From contig CAMPET010000390.1 of the NCBI GenBank assembly GCA_946803715.1, positions 22,490 to 48,650 of the forward strand: a stretch of 26,161 nt of DNA. Reading direction: 5' to 3'. Below the pieces are notes generated by a model, which did not search any database, had not been told where the DNA came from, and saw nothing but the letters and a program-made list of their open reading frames with translations. The translations under genes and the position numbers were made by a program. The first letter of the stretch is position 1. Every line of letters starts with the position of its first letter. Shown here one piece after another: positions 9,365 through 19,408 of this stretch. The DNA comes from Beroe ovata. Lineage: Eukaryota > Ctenophora > Nuda > Beroida > Beroidae.

Positions 9365-10394
9365 GTTCTCGTGTATATACAGTATGAAGGTATCCAAATT
9401 TAACCCGTTTCAAGCCCTCTCCTCTTGATAGTAAACATACAGTAAGTGTTACAATCACAAACTAGTGATGGCAACACAGCACTATACAGACACAGTAATA
9501 CACAGACACAGTAATACACAGACATCGTAATACACAGAGACAGTATTGCACAGAGACAGTATTGCACAGAGACATTACTTCACAGACACAGTTCTACACA
9601 GACACAGTACTACACAGACACAGTACTGTACTGTACTACCTGGATACAGACGAATGAGGGATCTGACGGTTTACAAGATTGTCCAGCATTGTTGTTACAC
9701 CGCACTGTTCTTATGTACCTGGGTTAAACAGTACTAATGTCACTGTGCTATTATTGGTGACGTCATACTGATGTACCCTGGGCCCTGGTGTTACCATTTT
9801 GACATCCGTCATCGGCAAATCAACGGCAAAACCCTTCTCCGTAATCAAGCGTGATCATGTGGAAACACCCTCCCCCCCCCGTTATTAAGGGATATCATGT
9901 GATAGGTCCCCCCGTTATTACGGGATATCATGTGATAGGTCCCCCCGTTATTACGGGATATCATGTGAGCCCCGTACCTAGGGAAGTATCTGTCAGAGAG
10001 TTCCTCGCTGTCCACTGTCGTGCTGCATGCCTGTCCCACATTCCGCTGTATGTCAGCGAATGTATCATTGTAGCGGAGTTTCATGTACTGTTCACTCATT
10101 CCACCCTTCCCCAACAACTGGGATATTGTGTATCTTCATGACTAGCACTTACTACCATGGTAACTCCTGGTAACTCCTGGTAACTGAAGTAACTTCGTGG
10201 TTACTGCCGTGGTTACCATAGCGACCATAGAACAGCTCTATATACCATACCTCAACTAGTGCTGTCTCAGAGAGAGGTTTGATCTCGGCCTGGTTGACAA
10301 AGTGACGGAATGTCAAGAATGTCCGCACATTACTGTCCCCCTTGCTCCATGTTATCGTCATTAGTAGTAGTAGGAGACAGGGGATACGATACAT
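9127..10394 (-). CDS. Secreted cystine-knot ligand, noggin/PTTH/Trunk-like, 167 aa
   Basis: Exons are 10394-10251, 10117-9978, 9718-9640 and 9267-9127. GT-AG borders and phases all fit, giving 167 residues. Residues 1-19 form a clear signal peptide (MYRIPCLLLLLMTITWSKG). The mature part has six cysteines. The segment RYFPRYIRTVRC, then GQSCKP, FVC and a terminal GCECSN, follows the noggin pattern 'FWPRYVKVGSC..SC..VCKP...ECKC' and the insect PTTH pattern 'VPRFIETRNC..CRPPYIC...CLC'. LSETALVELLGKGG also recalls the noggin N-terminal LNETLLRSLLGG. Noggins bind and block BMPs; PTTH and Trunk activate Torso. Which role applies cannot be read here. The acceptor of the last exon has a weak pyrimidine tract. 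The gene is divergent from TTC1. Confidence 0.7.
9475..9636. repeat. Short tandem repeat (ACACAGACACAGTA)
   Basis: Degenerate units of 12 to 18 bases built on ACACAGAGACAGTA and ACACAGACACAGTA run through most of the ligand gene's third intron, ending next to the donor of exon 9718-9640. Confidence 0.8.
9869..9966. repeat. 33-base tandem repeat, three copies
   Basis: Three units containing CCCCCCGTTATTACGGGATA then TCATGTGATAGGT occur in a row. GTTATTACGGGATATCATGTG is shared by all with one base changed in the first unit. It lies in the ligand gene's second intron, just inside the donor of exon 10117-9978. Confidence 0.85.
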
Positions 10395-10860
10395 TGTACT
10401 TGCTGGGAGTTTACTGTCAAAAAGTAACGATCAGAGTAACTGTCAAGCACTTGTCAGATTGAAAGAAAACAGTCGAGAATAAGGTTTGAATCCGCGTTCA
10501 AAATGCGAAAAATGAAAATTGTGGATCTTATAAAACATCCCGGATTTCCAGCTTTCAAGCTTTGCAAATTATCACCTCATTTTTATTTCGAATTACCCTG
10601 CAGAGCATGAAAAGACGTTTACCAACAAAATCATGATTCCAATGTTCAATAAGTAGGAATCATTGAGCCTCAATCATGTTACCATGACAACTAGATGAAG
10701 CGAGGCGAATCTCGCTCTATTTCCGAAAGTATGCACCAAATTTCGTATTTTAATAACCAATTATCATCTTTATATATTACTCTGCAACCACTCACTTCAC
10801 TTGACCATTATTAGTGTTTCAGATGAATGAAATGTAAGATTATAGCAAGGCCGTGGCTTT
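10395..10860. promoter_or_regulatory. Divergent intergenic region, ligand gene / TTC1
   Basis: These 466 bases separate the start codons of two oppositely transcribed genes, so they should hold both promoters or a shared one. No clear TATA box or known site was identified. Just before TTC1 a GTGTTTCAG acceptor-like site is followed by a tiny upstream reading frame (ATG AAT GAA ATG TAA). Confidence 0.45.
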
Positions 10861-11601
10861 ATGGACAGAGACTCCGACTCCGAATATGAGCTCGCATCAG
10901 ATAGATTCCCCGAGGAGGAAGTCATCGAGGACGCTCTGAAAAACGAGCACTTCACCGAGTATCAGCTGGATAATGTGGCGACAACATCCCAGCAAGCAGC
11001 GCCCTCCTCCCCCCTTCCTGATGAGGAAGCTCCAGTAGAGCCGTATGAGGAGACAGAACTAGCTGAGGTCAGGGAGACTGTTCTCACACTCAAATCAGAT
11101 GCTAACATCGAGTTCAGAGACGGTAATTTCGCGCGTGCTATTGAGCTGTACAGTGAAGCTATTCACTTGTGCAGACGGCAGATCGATGATGTGAAGTCAG
11201 TGTTATTTGCTAACAGAGCAGCTTGTCATTTGAAAACACTAGACTATGCTGGCGCTGAGTCTGACTGTAGTGCAGCTCTAGAACTAGACGACCGGTATCT
11301 GAAAGCGTTGTTAAGGAGAGGGTTTGTGCGGGAGAAGTTGGATAAGCTGACTCCTGCTTTGGAGGATTACAAACGTGTACTGGATATTGACCCGTATCAA
11401 TGCACGGCAAGGGAAGCGGTGGCTCGGTTACCGGCTCAGATAGAGGATCAGCAGGAGAAAATGAAGGAGGAGTGTTTGAGCAAACTCAAGGATTTGGGTA
11501 ATATTGTCCTCAAGCCCTTCGGCCTGAGTACTGATAACTTTAAAATGGTGCAAGACCCAACCAGTGGCGGATATAATATACAATTCTCACAGGAGAAGTA
11601 A
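10861..11601 (+). CDS. TTC1: TTC1, tetratricopeptide repeat protein 1, 246 aa, intronless
   Basis: TTC1 is a small cytosolic TPR co-chaperone-type adaptor reported to bind Hsp70/Hsp90 and signalling partners. An acidic N-terminus (about 1-70) precedes three TPR units: about 76-104 (GNFARAIELYSEAI), 112-144 (LFANRAACHLKTLDYAGA) and 146-178 (KALLRRGFVREKLDKLTPAL). The C-terminal signature LGNIVLKPFGLSTDNF (212-227) is nearly identical to human LGNLVLRPFGLSTENF and fixes the orthologue. Human TTC1 is 292 residues; the shortfall is in the poorly conserved N-terminus. The coding region has no introns, whereas FKBP3 downstream has five, so it may be an old retrocopy or have lost introns. An AG lies 11 bases, and a better acceptor-like AG 38 bases, before the ATG. 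Confidence 0.92.
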   Translation: MDRDSDSEYELASDRFPEEEVIEDALKNEHFTEYQLDNVATTSQQAAPSSPLPDEEAPVEPYEETELAEVRETVLTLKSDANIEFRDGNFARAIELYSEAIHLCRRQIDDVKSVLFANRAACHLKTLDYAGAESDCSAALELDDRYLKALLRRGFVREKLDKLTPALEDYKRVLDIDPYQCTAREAVARLPAQIEDQQEKMKEECLSKLKDLGNIVLKPFGLSTDNFKMVQDPTSGGYNIQFSQEK

Positions 11602-11787
11602 TGTTCTTGTTACATTTAACTGTTAATGATTTGGTTGGTTGTAATATTAACCTCTTTCTTTTCTTGGGGCCGGTTTGTGTTGCTTATTAAAACAATTTGG
11701 AAAAGTTCTGTCATAGTTTAAAGAATGCTACAGATCTCCTGGCCTCGTAATCTCATAATAACCACATGTTGTAACTAGGGTTTCAAA

Positions 11788-13183
11788 ATGGCAACTGTCA
11801 CTGTCGAGGATTTCAAAGCGGAGAAGTTCTCAAAGAAGGAAGCGATCGCATTTCTACAAGAAAATGCATCAGTCAAGGTATGTGAAATTGTGACATGACA
11901 TCATGATAAATGAAAACCTGGCTTCTCGAAAATACAATATAGAAATCTCGACTCTCACCCTTGTGAATTCCCAGTTTCTACAAGATCAGAAGCTGTTCGG
12001 TAAACTCGCTGCCATAACCAAGGGATCCTCCAAGGACAAAGTGATGACCGCTCTAGCTGCATTCGAGTCGGATCCTGAGGTGGGTGTAGTCTGAAAATGT
12101 GTACAGATGTTTGTGTGGGATGATCGCTGTAGTCGAGTTGGATTTACGAGGATTGAGTTGCTAGGATAAACTAGCTATAGAATCATACTCTTCCCTCATT
12201 GAGTTGGAGTAGTGGGGTGTTTTGTAGCAGTCGCATCAGAAATCAAGAATTTGGAATTTGTGATAACGCACAGATGCAACAAGTGAGACAGTCGTTGTTG
12301 ACCACTGTATTTGTTCAGGCAAGGAAGGGTGCAGACGAAGGTGACTTGGCTGATGCCCTGGAGAAGACCAAGGCCCTGAAACTGAAGGAGGAGGAGTGTA
12401 AGAAAAACCAGAAGGAAGCTGCTAAAGAAGCTGTAAGCTTAGTTGCTCTCATGATACACGCTAATGCTGGTGTTACTGCAAATTCAACTAAAGTATTCTT
12501 TAGTTTGATCTACAGTATTAGTGACCTGTACAGACACAATATCACTCACAGACACAGACAATATCACTCTTAGACACCGAATATTTCACGCTCGAATTCC
12601 CACACTCATCGACTATTTCACAGGAGGCTACCTCAGAAGAGAAAGTGGGTTTCACGAAGAAGATTCTGAAGAAAGGCAAGACTCACATGAAGCCAGGGAA
12701 GGGTGACGTAGTCAGTGTCTGGTACACAGGTTCGTCATCACGTGTCATCACGTGTCATCTTGTCACGGTGTCATCACGTGTCATTTTGTCACGAAGTCAT
12801 CACGTGTCATCTTGTCACGGCGTCATCACGTGTCATCTTGTCACGCCGTCATAACGATTCACGTGGCATCTTGTCACGGCGTCATCAGTCATCACATGAC
12901 AAAGTCACGAGAGTTATCATTTTGTCACGTGATCATTGTGCGAATGTCACATGACATATTGTCATGGGATTCCCAGCTGCCCAGTGTCTAAAGTCTTGCT
13001 TTTACCACCACGGCACAGAGACGGAGAAATTTGTGATGATTGATTTTCATGACTATGATTTTCAGGTCGACTAGAGGACGGTACTGTTTTCGATTCTAAT
13101 GTTGAAAACTCGCGTAAAAAGGAACGCAAAGCGTTGAAGTTCAAAGTTGGGACTGGTATGTGAATGGTTACCTGTGCGAGATT

Positions 13184-13218
<35 letters not shown>

Positions 13219-13712
13219 TTGATAGTGTCCGTGTTTGGGTTTGGNTATTGTCATGGGATTCCCAGCTGCCCAGTGTCTAAAGTCTTGCTTTTACCACCAC
13301 GGCACAGAGATGGAGGAATTTGTGATGATTGATATGTACCATGATTCTCAGGTCGACTAGAGGACGGTACTGTATTCGATTCTAATGTTGAAAACTCGCG
13401 TAAGAAGGAACGCAAAGCGTTGAAGTTCAAAGTTGGGACTGGTAAGTGAATGGTTACCTGTGCGAGATTGGTGTGTGTGTGTGTGGGGATTATTGTCCAG
13501 TTGTCGCTAACTATCCCCAACCATTTCCAGGACTGGTTATCAGGGGCTGGGACGAGGCTCTACTGACCATGTGTTTTGGAGAGAAGTGTGAGATTACCAT
13601 TGACCCAGAGTGGGCATACGGTAAGAAGGGAATGCCTGACGCGGGCATCCAACCCAACTCCACCCTTATCTTTGAAGTTGAACTCGAAGTGCCAGTCAAT
13701 ATCGGAGTGTAG
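11788..13712 (+). CDS. FKBP3: FKBP3 (FKBP25), nuclear peptidyl-prolyl isomerase
   Basis: FKBP3 is a nuclear FK506/rapamycin-binding prolyl isomerase that associates with chromatin and nucleic acids. Exons are 11788-11877, 11975-12079, 12319-12432, 12624-12729, 13066-13155 (or 13352-13441) and 13531-13712. With one copy of the fifth exon the protein has 228 residues, close to human (224). The N-terminal basic tilted helix bundle is recognisable (FLQENASVK, FLQDQKLFGKLAAITKG), then a lysine-rich linker. The FKBP domain includes WYTG, LEDGTVFDSN, VIRGWDEALLTM and PEWAYGKKGMPDAGI, all matching the family including the conserved Trp of the drug pocket. Exon five is duplicated across an N; both copies are 90 bases with the same phase, so including both would add 30 residues in frame and break the fold. 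The gene starts 186 bases after the TTC1 stop. Confidence 0.92.
12730..12950. repeat. Minisatellite of CACGTG-containing units in FKBP3 intron 4
   Basis: About eight degenerate units of roughly 24 bases, GTCATCACGTGTCATCTTGTCACG, begin directly at the exon-4 donor. Each good unit contains the palindrome CACGTG (an E-box core) and TCACG motifs. The array fills most of the intron. Confidence 0.8.
12957..13486. repeat. About 289-base direct duplication around a single N (13245)
   Basis: The block from 12957 (ATTGTCATGGGATTCCCAGC) through FKBP3 exon five and a GT run recurs from 13246, offset about 289. Exon copies differ only silently (GTT/GTA, AAA/AAG) and the donors are GTATGT and GTAAGT. The intron copies differ by a few substitutions and a small indel. 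The join is at the N. Confidence 0.9.
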
Positions 13713-14146
13713 CGAAAATTATATGTTGCTAGACACACCTTTACTCCTTTATAAAACACGTCATGGCGAATCATGTGCAAGTGTTACAAGAGAGAAGATG
13801 GATTTGTTTTAAAATCACCATAACAATGAATCACAATTTTCATCTCATTTGAGTGTGTGTTTAATAATGGTTTTGAAACAATGTGCTGAGATGGAACCTT
13901 TTTTCACCTTAAACTAGTTTTTATCTATTTATTCATTTCCGCCCAGTCGGTTTGTAACCAGATTTTCCGCAGTCTTATTCGTCTACTCCCTCCCTAATAC
14001 CTTCCCATGCCTTACAAAAAACATCTCAACATTCTACACTATTCAATGTACACTGTGCAATATACACTGTACAATGTACAATGTGCACAATACCATGCAT
14101 ACAATACACTCTATACACGGATATTCTCACCACCCTATTTTAGGAT

Positions 14147-16531
14147 ATGGAACTCCGTGGAATACTGGATGACGGGTTTCGGGAGCCACTTCTCCTCTCG
14201 GACGACTCGCCCGACACTCCTCCGCAATCAATACTCCGTGACGGCGGGACGAGGAGCACGAGTCCGTATGCGGGTGGTAACCATGACGACCATGACGATG
14301 ATGAGGGGAGTATAGTGAGTGAGATCGTGACCGATATGGGGACTGCGTACGATGATTTCCAAACCGTGGACTGGTTACGAGATCAAGCCACGGACAGGGC
14401 GAGGCACAAGCAAACCATGGGTGAGAGCTACCTGTATCGGAGTGCTGACGCCGCCTCGGGCTGGATGGTGGTGTTCATCATAGGACTGTTGTCGGGCCTG
14501 TTTGCAGGGATTATCGAGATTGGGGCAAAGTGGCTGATTGATATTCGTGAGGGGTACTGTGGGGAGAAGTGGTTCCTGGATAAGGAGGCTTGCTGTTGGA
14601 GCAACTCTACCATCATTTCACAAGACTACTGCTCCAACTGGATACGATGGTCAGATATGCTTCACGATGACAAGTCAGCCGCGAGATATGTCATCAACTA
14701 CTTTGCTTATGTCATCATAGGAACTGCATTTGCCCTGCTGACAGTCATATTTGTCATGGTCATAGCGCCCTATGCTAGTGGGAGTGGCATCCCTGAGGTA
14801 AAGACCATACTCAGTGGCTTCATTATCAGGGGCTATCTCGGTTTGTCCACACTCATAACAAAATCAGTGGGTCTCATACTCTGTGTCGCCTCGGGACTGT
14901 CTTTAGGCAAGGAGGGACCCATGGTCCATGTGGCGTGCTGTATCGGCAACGTCTTTGTCAGACTATTCCCAAAGTTTACTAAGAATGAGGCCCGCAAGCG
15001 GGAAGTTCTCTCTGCGGCGGCAGCTGCAGGCGTCTCAGTGGCGTTTGGGGCGCCGCTCGGCGGCGTTCTTTTCTCTCTGGAGGAGGTGAGCTACTACTTC
15101 CCGCACAAAACACTGTGGCGGAGTTTCTTCTGTGCCATGGTGGCGTCTGTCGTCCTGCAGAGCCTCAACCCGTACAGTACAGGGCAATCCGCTCTGTTCT
15201 ATATAGAGTACGACTACGCGTGGCATTTCTTCGAGCTGGTGCCATTCGTCATCCTGGGTTGTATAGGCGGCGTGCTGGGCGCCATCTTCATCAAGTGTAA
15301 CATTTACTGGTGCATCAAGCGGAAAACTACACGGCTGGGGCAGCATCCATTCATTGAGGTGGCAGTGGTGGCTCTCATCACGGGGGTGATCAGTTTCGTG
15401 AACCCCTTCACCAGGAAATCCACAGCCGGGCTGATCAAGGAGCTGTTCTCAGTGTGTGAGTGGGAAGACAGCTCTGATCTGTGCGACTATAACGGCACTC
15501 TCAAACTAGCTAATGCCACCGGCATTACAAGCAACATAGCATGGGGGCCGCCACTATCCGGTCTGAAGACGGCTATCTGGCAGCTAGTGATGGCGGCCAT
15601 TGTGAAGTCAGTGATCACAGTCTTTACATTCGGGCTGAAAGTCCCTGCGGGTTTGTTCATCCCGTCCCTGGCTGTGGGAGCGTGTATTGGTCGGGTGGTG
15701 GGCGAGCTGGTGCAGTACATCACGTATGTGCACAGGGATTCCGATTTCCTCACAGGAATATGCCCGGATATGTCAGTGTGCACGCTCACTGGACTGTATG
15801 CCATGGTCGGGGCGGCGGCTGTACTCAGTGGCGTTACCCGCATGACGGTCAGTCTTGTTGTCATCATGTTTGAACTGACAGGTGGCATCACCTACATTGT
15901 GCCCATTATGGTGGCCGTCATGACGGCTAAGTGGGTGGGTGACTACATCACACCGTGCGGTATATACGATTCCCACATCACGATCAACGGATATCCCTAT
16001 CTGGATGGTAAGGAACGGTTCATGCACACTTCCGTTATTGAGGAGGTCATGCATGCGAAGAGAAACAGAGAATTGAAAACTGTCAACGCGAGTAATGTTA
16101 CCATACAAGATCTGGAAATTCTGCTAGAATCGACCACATACCATGGATTCCCAATTGTGGCCGATGATGAGTATAATGTGGTTGTCGGGTACATTGGTCG
16201 TAACGACCTCGCACGTGCGCTGAAATGCGCGCGCGAACGCCACATAGATCTCGTCAATGCTAGCCGAGTGTACTTCACTGACTCCCTGCAGCGATCTAAC
16301 ACTGGCGGCGGACCAATATCAGTATCGTTTGGGAAGTTTGTGAATCATGACCCGATTTGTATTGAGCCGCGGACACCCCTAGCACACACTATTGACATGT
16401 TCACTAAGCTTGGGTTGAGTCAAGTACTGATCACCCACAGGGGTAAACTGAGGGGAATCGTTACCAGGAAAGATGTGTTACGTCATGTAGATCAACTGAA
16501 ATCATCTGATAACAGATTTGTGTTCTTTTGA
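14147..16531 (+). CDS. CLCN3/4/5: ClC-3/4/5-type endosomal Cl-/H+ exchanger, 794 aa, intronless
   Basis: This subfamily exchanges two Cl- for one H+ across endosomal and lysosomal membranes, aiding acidification. After an acidic N-terminus (1-105) come the intramembrane helices. The selectivity motifs GSGIP (212-216), GKEGP (254-258) and GLFIP (502-506) are intact. The gating glutamate is Glu256. A 'proton' glutamate, Glu313 in SLEEVSYYFP, lies 57 residues later, the same spacing as ClC-5 E211 and E268, so this is predicted to be an exchanger rather than a channel. Two CBS domains follow at about 630-690 and 731-785. The ortholog could predate the split of vertebrate ClC-3, -4 and -5. One open frame covers the whole protein. 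A strong acceptor-like tract ending TATTTTAG lies 3 bases before the ATG, so a 5' UTR intron or trans-splice site is likely. Confidence 0.95.
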   Translation: MELRGILDDGFREPLLLSDDSPDTPPQSILRDGGTRSTSPYAGGNHDDHDDDEGSIVSEIVTDMGTAYDDFQTVDWLRDQATDRARHKQTMGESYLYRSADAASGWMVVFIIGLLSGLFAGIIEIGAKWLIDIREGYCGEKWFLDKEACCWSNSTIISQDYCSNWIRWSDMLHDDKSAARYVINYFAYVIIGTAFALLTVIFVMVIAPYASGSGIPEVKTILSGFIIRGYLGLSTLITKSVGLILCVASGLSLGKEGPMVHVACCIGNVFVRLFPKFTKNEARKREVLSAAAAAGVSVAFGAPLGGVLFSLEEVSYYFPHKTLWRSFFCAMVASVVLQSLNPYSTGQSALFYIEYDYAWHFFELVPFVILGCIGGVLGAIFIKCNIYWCIKRKTTRLGQHPFIEVAVVALITGVISFVNPFTRKSTAGLIKELFSVCEWEDSSDLCDYNGTLKLANATGITSNIAWGPPLSGLKTAIWQLVMAAIVKSVITVFTFGLKVPAGLFIPSLAVGACIGRVVGELVQYITYVHRDSDFLTGICPDMSVCTLTGLYAMVGAAAVLSGVTRMTVSLVVIMFELTGGITYIVPIMVAVMTAKWVGDYITPCGIYDSHITINGYPYLDGKERFMHTSVIEEVMHAKRNRELKTVNASNVTIQDLEILLESTTYHGFPIVADDEYNVVVGYIGRNDLARALKCARERHIDLVNASRVYFTDSLQRSNTGGGPISVSFGKFVNHDPICIEPRTPLAHTIDMFTKLGLSQVLITHRGKLRGIVTRKDVLRHVDQLKSSDNRFVFF

Positions 16532-16909
16532 ATTAATATTTGTGTCAAATTGATCTATGTTTGATCGAGAGAAGTGTGATTTTTACCACGATGAAATTTA
16601 AGTTGGCTATTGCCTATTTGATTTGTTGATCGACCACATTGCAATCGGCTATTTGATTTTCCAAAAATATTTATCTTTAAAATCAAGTTTTGATCCACTT
16701 TATATGATTTGTAAATATTCTGTTTGTTCTAAATTAACACAAACGCACAAAACAGTTGGATGTTGATTCTTGTTACGAGTTATTCTGTTTCTTATTGCTA
16801 CCACATTTTCTGTAAGAATTCCTCATTACAATTTGAGTATACTTGGTAATAATGAAGCTAATCAACACACGCCCACTCTTACCCACTCTTACCCAGGTGT
16901 GTTGTAGCC

Positions 16910-18509
16910 ATGGCAATGTCGCTAGGTGCTAACACATACAACCGTATGAACTGGGAAACCAGTGATTTCCCCATTCTATGTCAGACATGCCTCGGTGACA
17001 ACCCCTACATGAGAATGATTAGAGAGACATATGGCAAGGAGTGTACCATTTGTAACCGACCGTTCACCGTATTTAGGTAATTGAAATACGTCATCAACTT
17101 TTACCAGATTTTATCTTAAGATTGTTTTTATCCGCATATCTTCAGGGGTGTCATCATGTCTCCTGAAGCCGAATGTGGATTATGGTGTAGTTTTAATATG
17201 GTTTGATTGTGCACCCTATCAACTGTACAATTTCTTAGGTGGTGTCCAGGGGCTAAAATGAGGTACAAGAAAACCGAAGTGTGCCAAACATGCGCAAAGA
17301 CGAAAAACGTTTGTCAGACATGTTTGCTAGATCTCGAGTACGGTTTGCCTGTTCAAGTGCGTGACCACGCCCTAAAGATGCAGGACAACATTCCCAAGTC
17401 AGATGTTAATCGTGAATACTATCAACAGAATAACGAGGCAGCACTAGCGAAAACCGGGGGATCAAGTTAGTTAAACATTTGTCACAGAATATCGTGAATT
17501 TTACCGCTGGCGCGAAGTCCGAACGGATAAAAACTGATCCAAACACAAATTGTTTTCGTTCACGAGAGTTTGTGCGCGCGCAATTGTAGATTGGAATATT
17601 CGCAGGCGGTGCGGGTGGCAAAGCGCCGAATGAGCTTCTCATGAAGTTAGCTAGGACCACGCCCTATTACAAGCGGAACCGAGCTCATATCTGCTCATTT
17701 TGGGTGAAGGGAGAGTGTAAGAGAGGGGAGGAGTGCCCGTACCGACATGAGATGCCAACTGACCCTAATGATCCTCTAGCTAACCAGGTTTGTCCCCCCC
17801 CTTCTCTCTTCCCTCAGTCCATGACTACCTTTGTTCATGGTTGAAAAACTCAACACTTTCTCAGAACATCAAAGACCGTTACTATGGTGTTGACGATCCT
17901 GTAGCTGATAAGCTGTTGAAGCGCGCCTCAGAGATGCCCAAACTAACTCCACCCTCCGATAAATCGATAACAACAATTTATGTCGGGGGGCTGGATGCTA
18001 ACATCAAGGAACAGGATTTGAAGGATGCGTTCTATCAGTATGGAGAAATCAGGAACATCAACATAGTGACAAAGAGTGGATGTGCTTTTGTCAACTTCTC
18101 CATGCGGGATTCGGCAGAGAAAGCAGTACAGGGATCCTTCAACAAGTTGATAATCAAGGGCCGTAGGTTGAAGATACTGTGGGGTAGAGGTCAAGGAGCC
18201 CCGTCAGATAGGGGGCCAGCTCATGACGCAGCCCGCCCACTCCCGCCAGTTCCCGGCCTGCCCCCAGCACTACCTCAGCCCCCTGCAGAGCTCCTCGCTC
18301 ACGACTTCTTCGGGCTAGCGGGGGAGAATAGTATAGCCCCGCCCCCTGGCACTGTGCCAGCCCTGGCTGGTGGCGTGTTGCCGCCACTGCCTGGACCGGC
18401 GGGTTTGAGAGTGCCGCTGATGGCGCCACCCGGCACACACGTGATTCACTACCCGTCTCAGGATCCACAGCGACTTGGCACAAGCAAGAGCAGGGGTGCG
18501 GATAACTAG
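16910..18509 (+). CDS. RBM22: RBM22, spliceosomal zinc-finger/RRM protein, 406 aa
   Basis: RBM22 (yeast Ecm2/Cwc2 functions) contacts U6 snRNA and the 5' splice site in the active spliceosome. Exons are 16910-17076, 17239-17465, 17606-17787 and 17865-18509, all in phase. The N-terminus has paired cysteines (CQTC at 24-27, [18 protein letters not shown]) that bind zinc. A CCCH finger, C161-x7-C169-x5-C175-x3-H179, is followed by an RRM at about 229-300 with RNP2 IYVGGL and RNP1 SGCAFVNF. The tail is rich in Pro, Ala and Gly and ends near [11 protein letters not shown], as in human [11 protein letters not shown]. Human RBM22 is 420 residues. Identity over the first 55 residues is very high. A pyrimidine-rich acceptor-like AG lies 13 bases before the ATG. 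Confidence 0.95.
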
Positions 18510-18848
18510 TGCATGCGGGGTGTGTATGTGCACAACCACTGTACACGCCACAGACAATGCGGATTGCACATGACTACCAGTGATGAGAGTACTGTATTCT
18601 CTATCAATAGTAATATGTTTTAGGCAGACTCCCAATTTCCATAGTGAGAACTCCATTACTTGTATCAATATACTTCTTCTAGCGAAATGTTATTCGTTTA
18701 GCTGTATGATAACAATGTTCTATCTACTGTAAACATTACATTTCGTTGTGACTTGATGACTTGATCTCAGCGTTACCATGTCAGCATTAGCGATGTTACC
18801 ATAACAACAGCACTAACGTCACCATGACAACTCATTACACAGGTTACC

Positions 18849-19370
18849 ATGACACACAGATTCGCTAACAGCAGATGTTCAAACCTCCTTGCTACTGCTC
18901 GGCAATGGATACTGATCGATGCCACAGGGCAACAACTTGAACCGTTGGCTAAACAAGTGTGCAAAGTCTTGGAGGGGAGACACAAGCCTACATACAGTAA
19001 CATTGTGGTCAGTGGACCCCGCGGTGCGATTAGAGGGATTAGTTCGGCTCTCTGATGCGCACTCAAGCGTGTTCCTTGAAACGACCGAAGCTTCGGCTTC
19101 GGCCGGAATTCTAACCTTGGCCGTTTCATTGCGTGTTCCGATCACTCTACCAAGGGATCGAAATCCACCCCTCTCCTGATAGCGTGATATCCCAGGATAT
19201 GGGGGACAATGTGGTGGTGATCAACACGAGACACATGGTGATACCCGATAAGAAGGTGCTCTGGTGGTATTCGGGCCACGCCCAGGGACACCGGCATGTC
19301 TACGCCAAGGATTTCCACATCCTCCGACCGACAGAGTGTCTCCGTCTCCAGGTGTGTGTGTATGTATGTT

Positions 19371-19408
<38 letters not shown>

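Noticed and set aside
10484-10500. GGTTTGAATCC resembling a tRNA B box
   Set aside because: No A box at the right distance and no cloverleaf could be drawn.
12715-12991. Overlapping plus-strand frames of SSRVILSRxH type
   Set aside because: Translations of the FKBP3 intronic minisatellite, open only because the repeat lacks stops.
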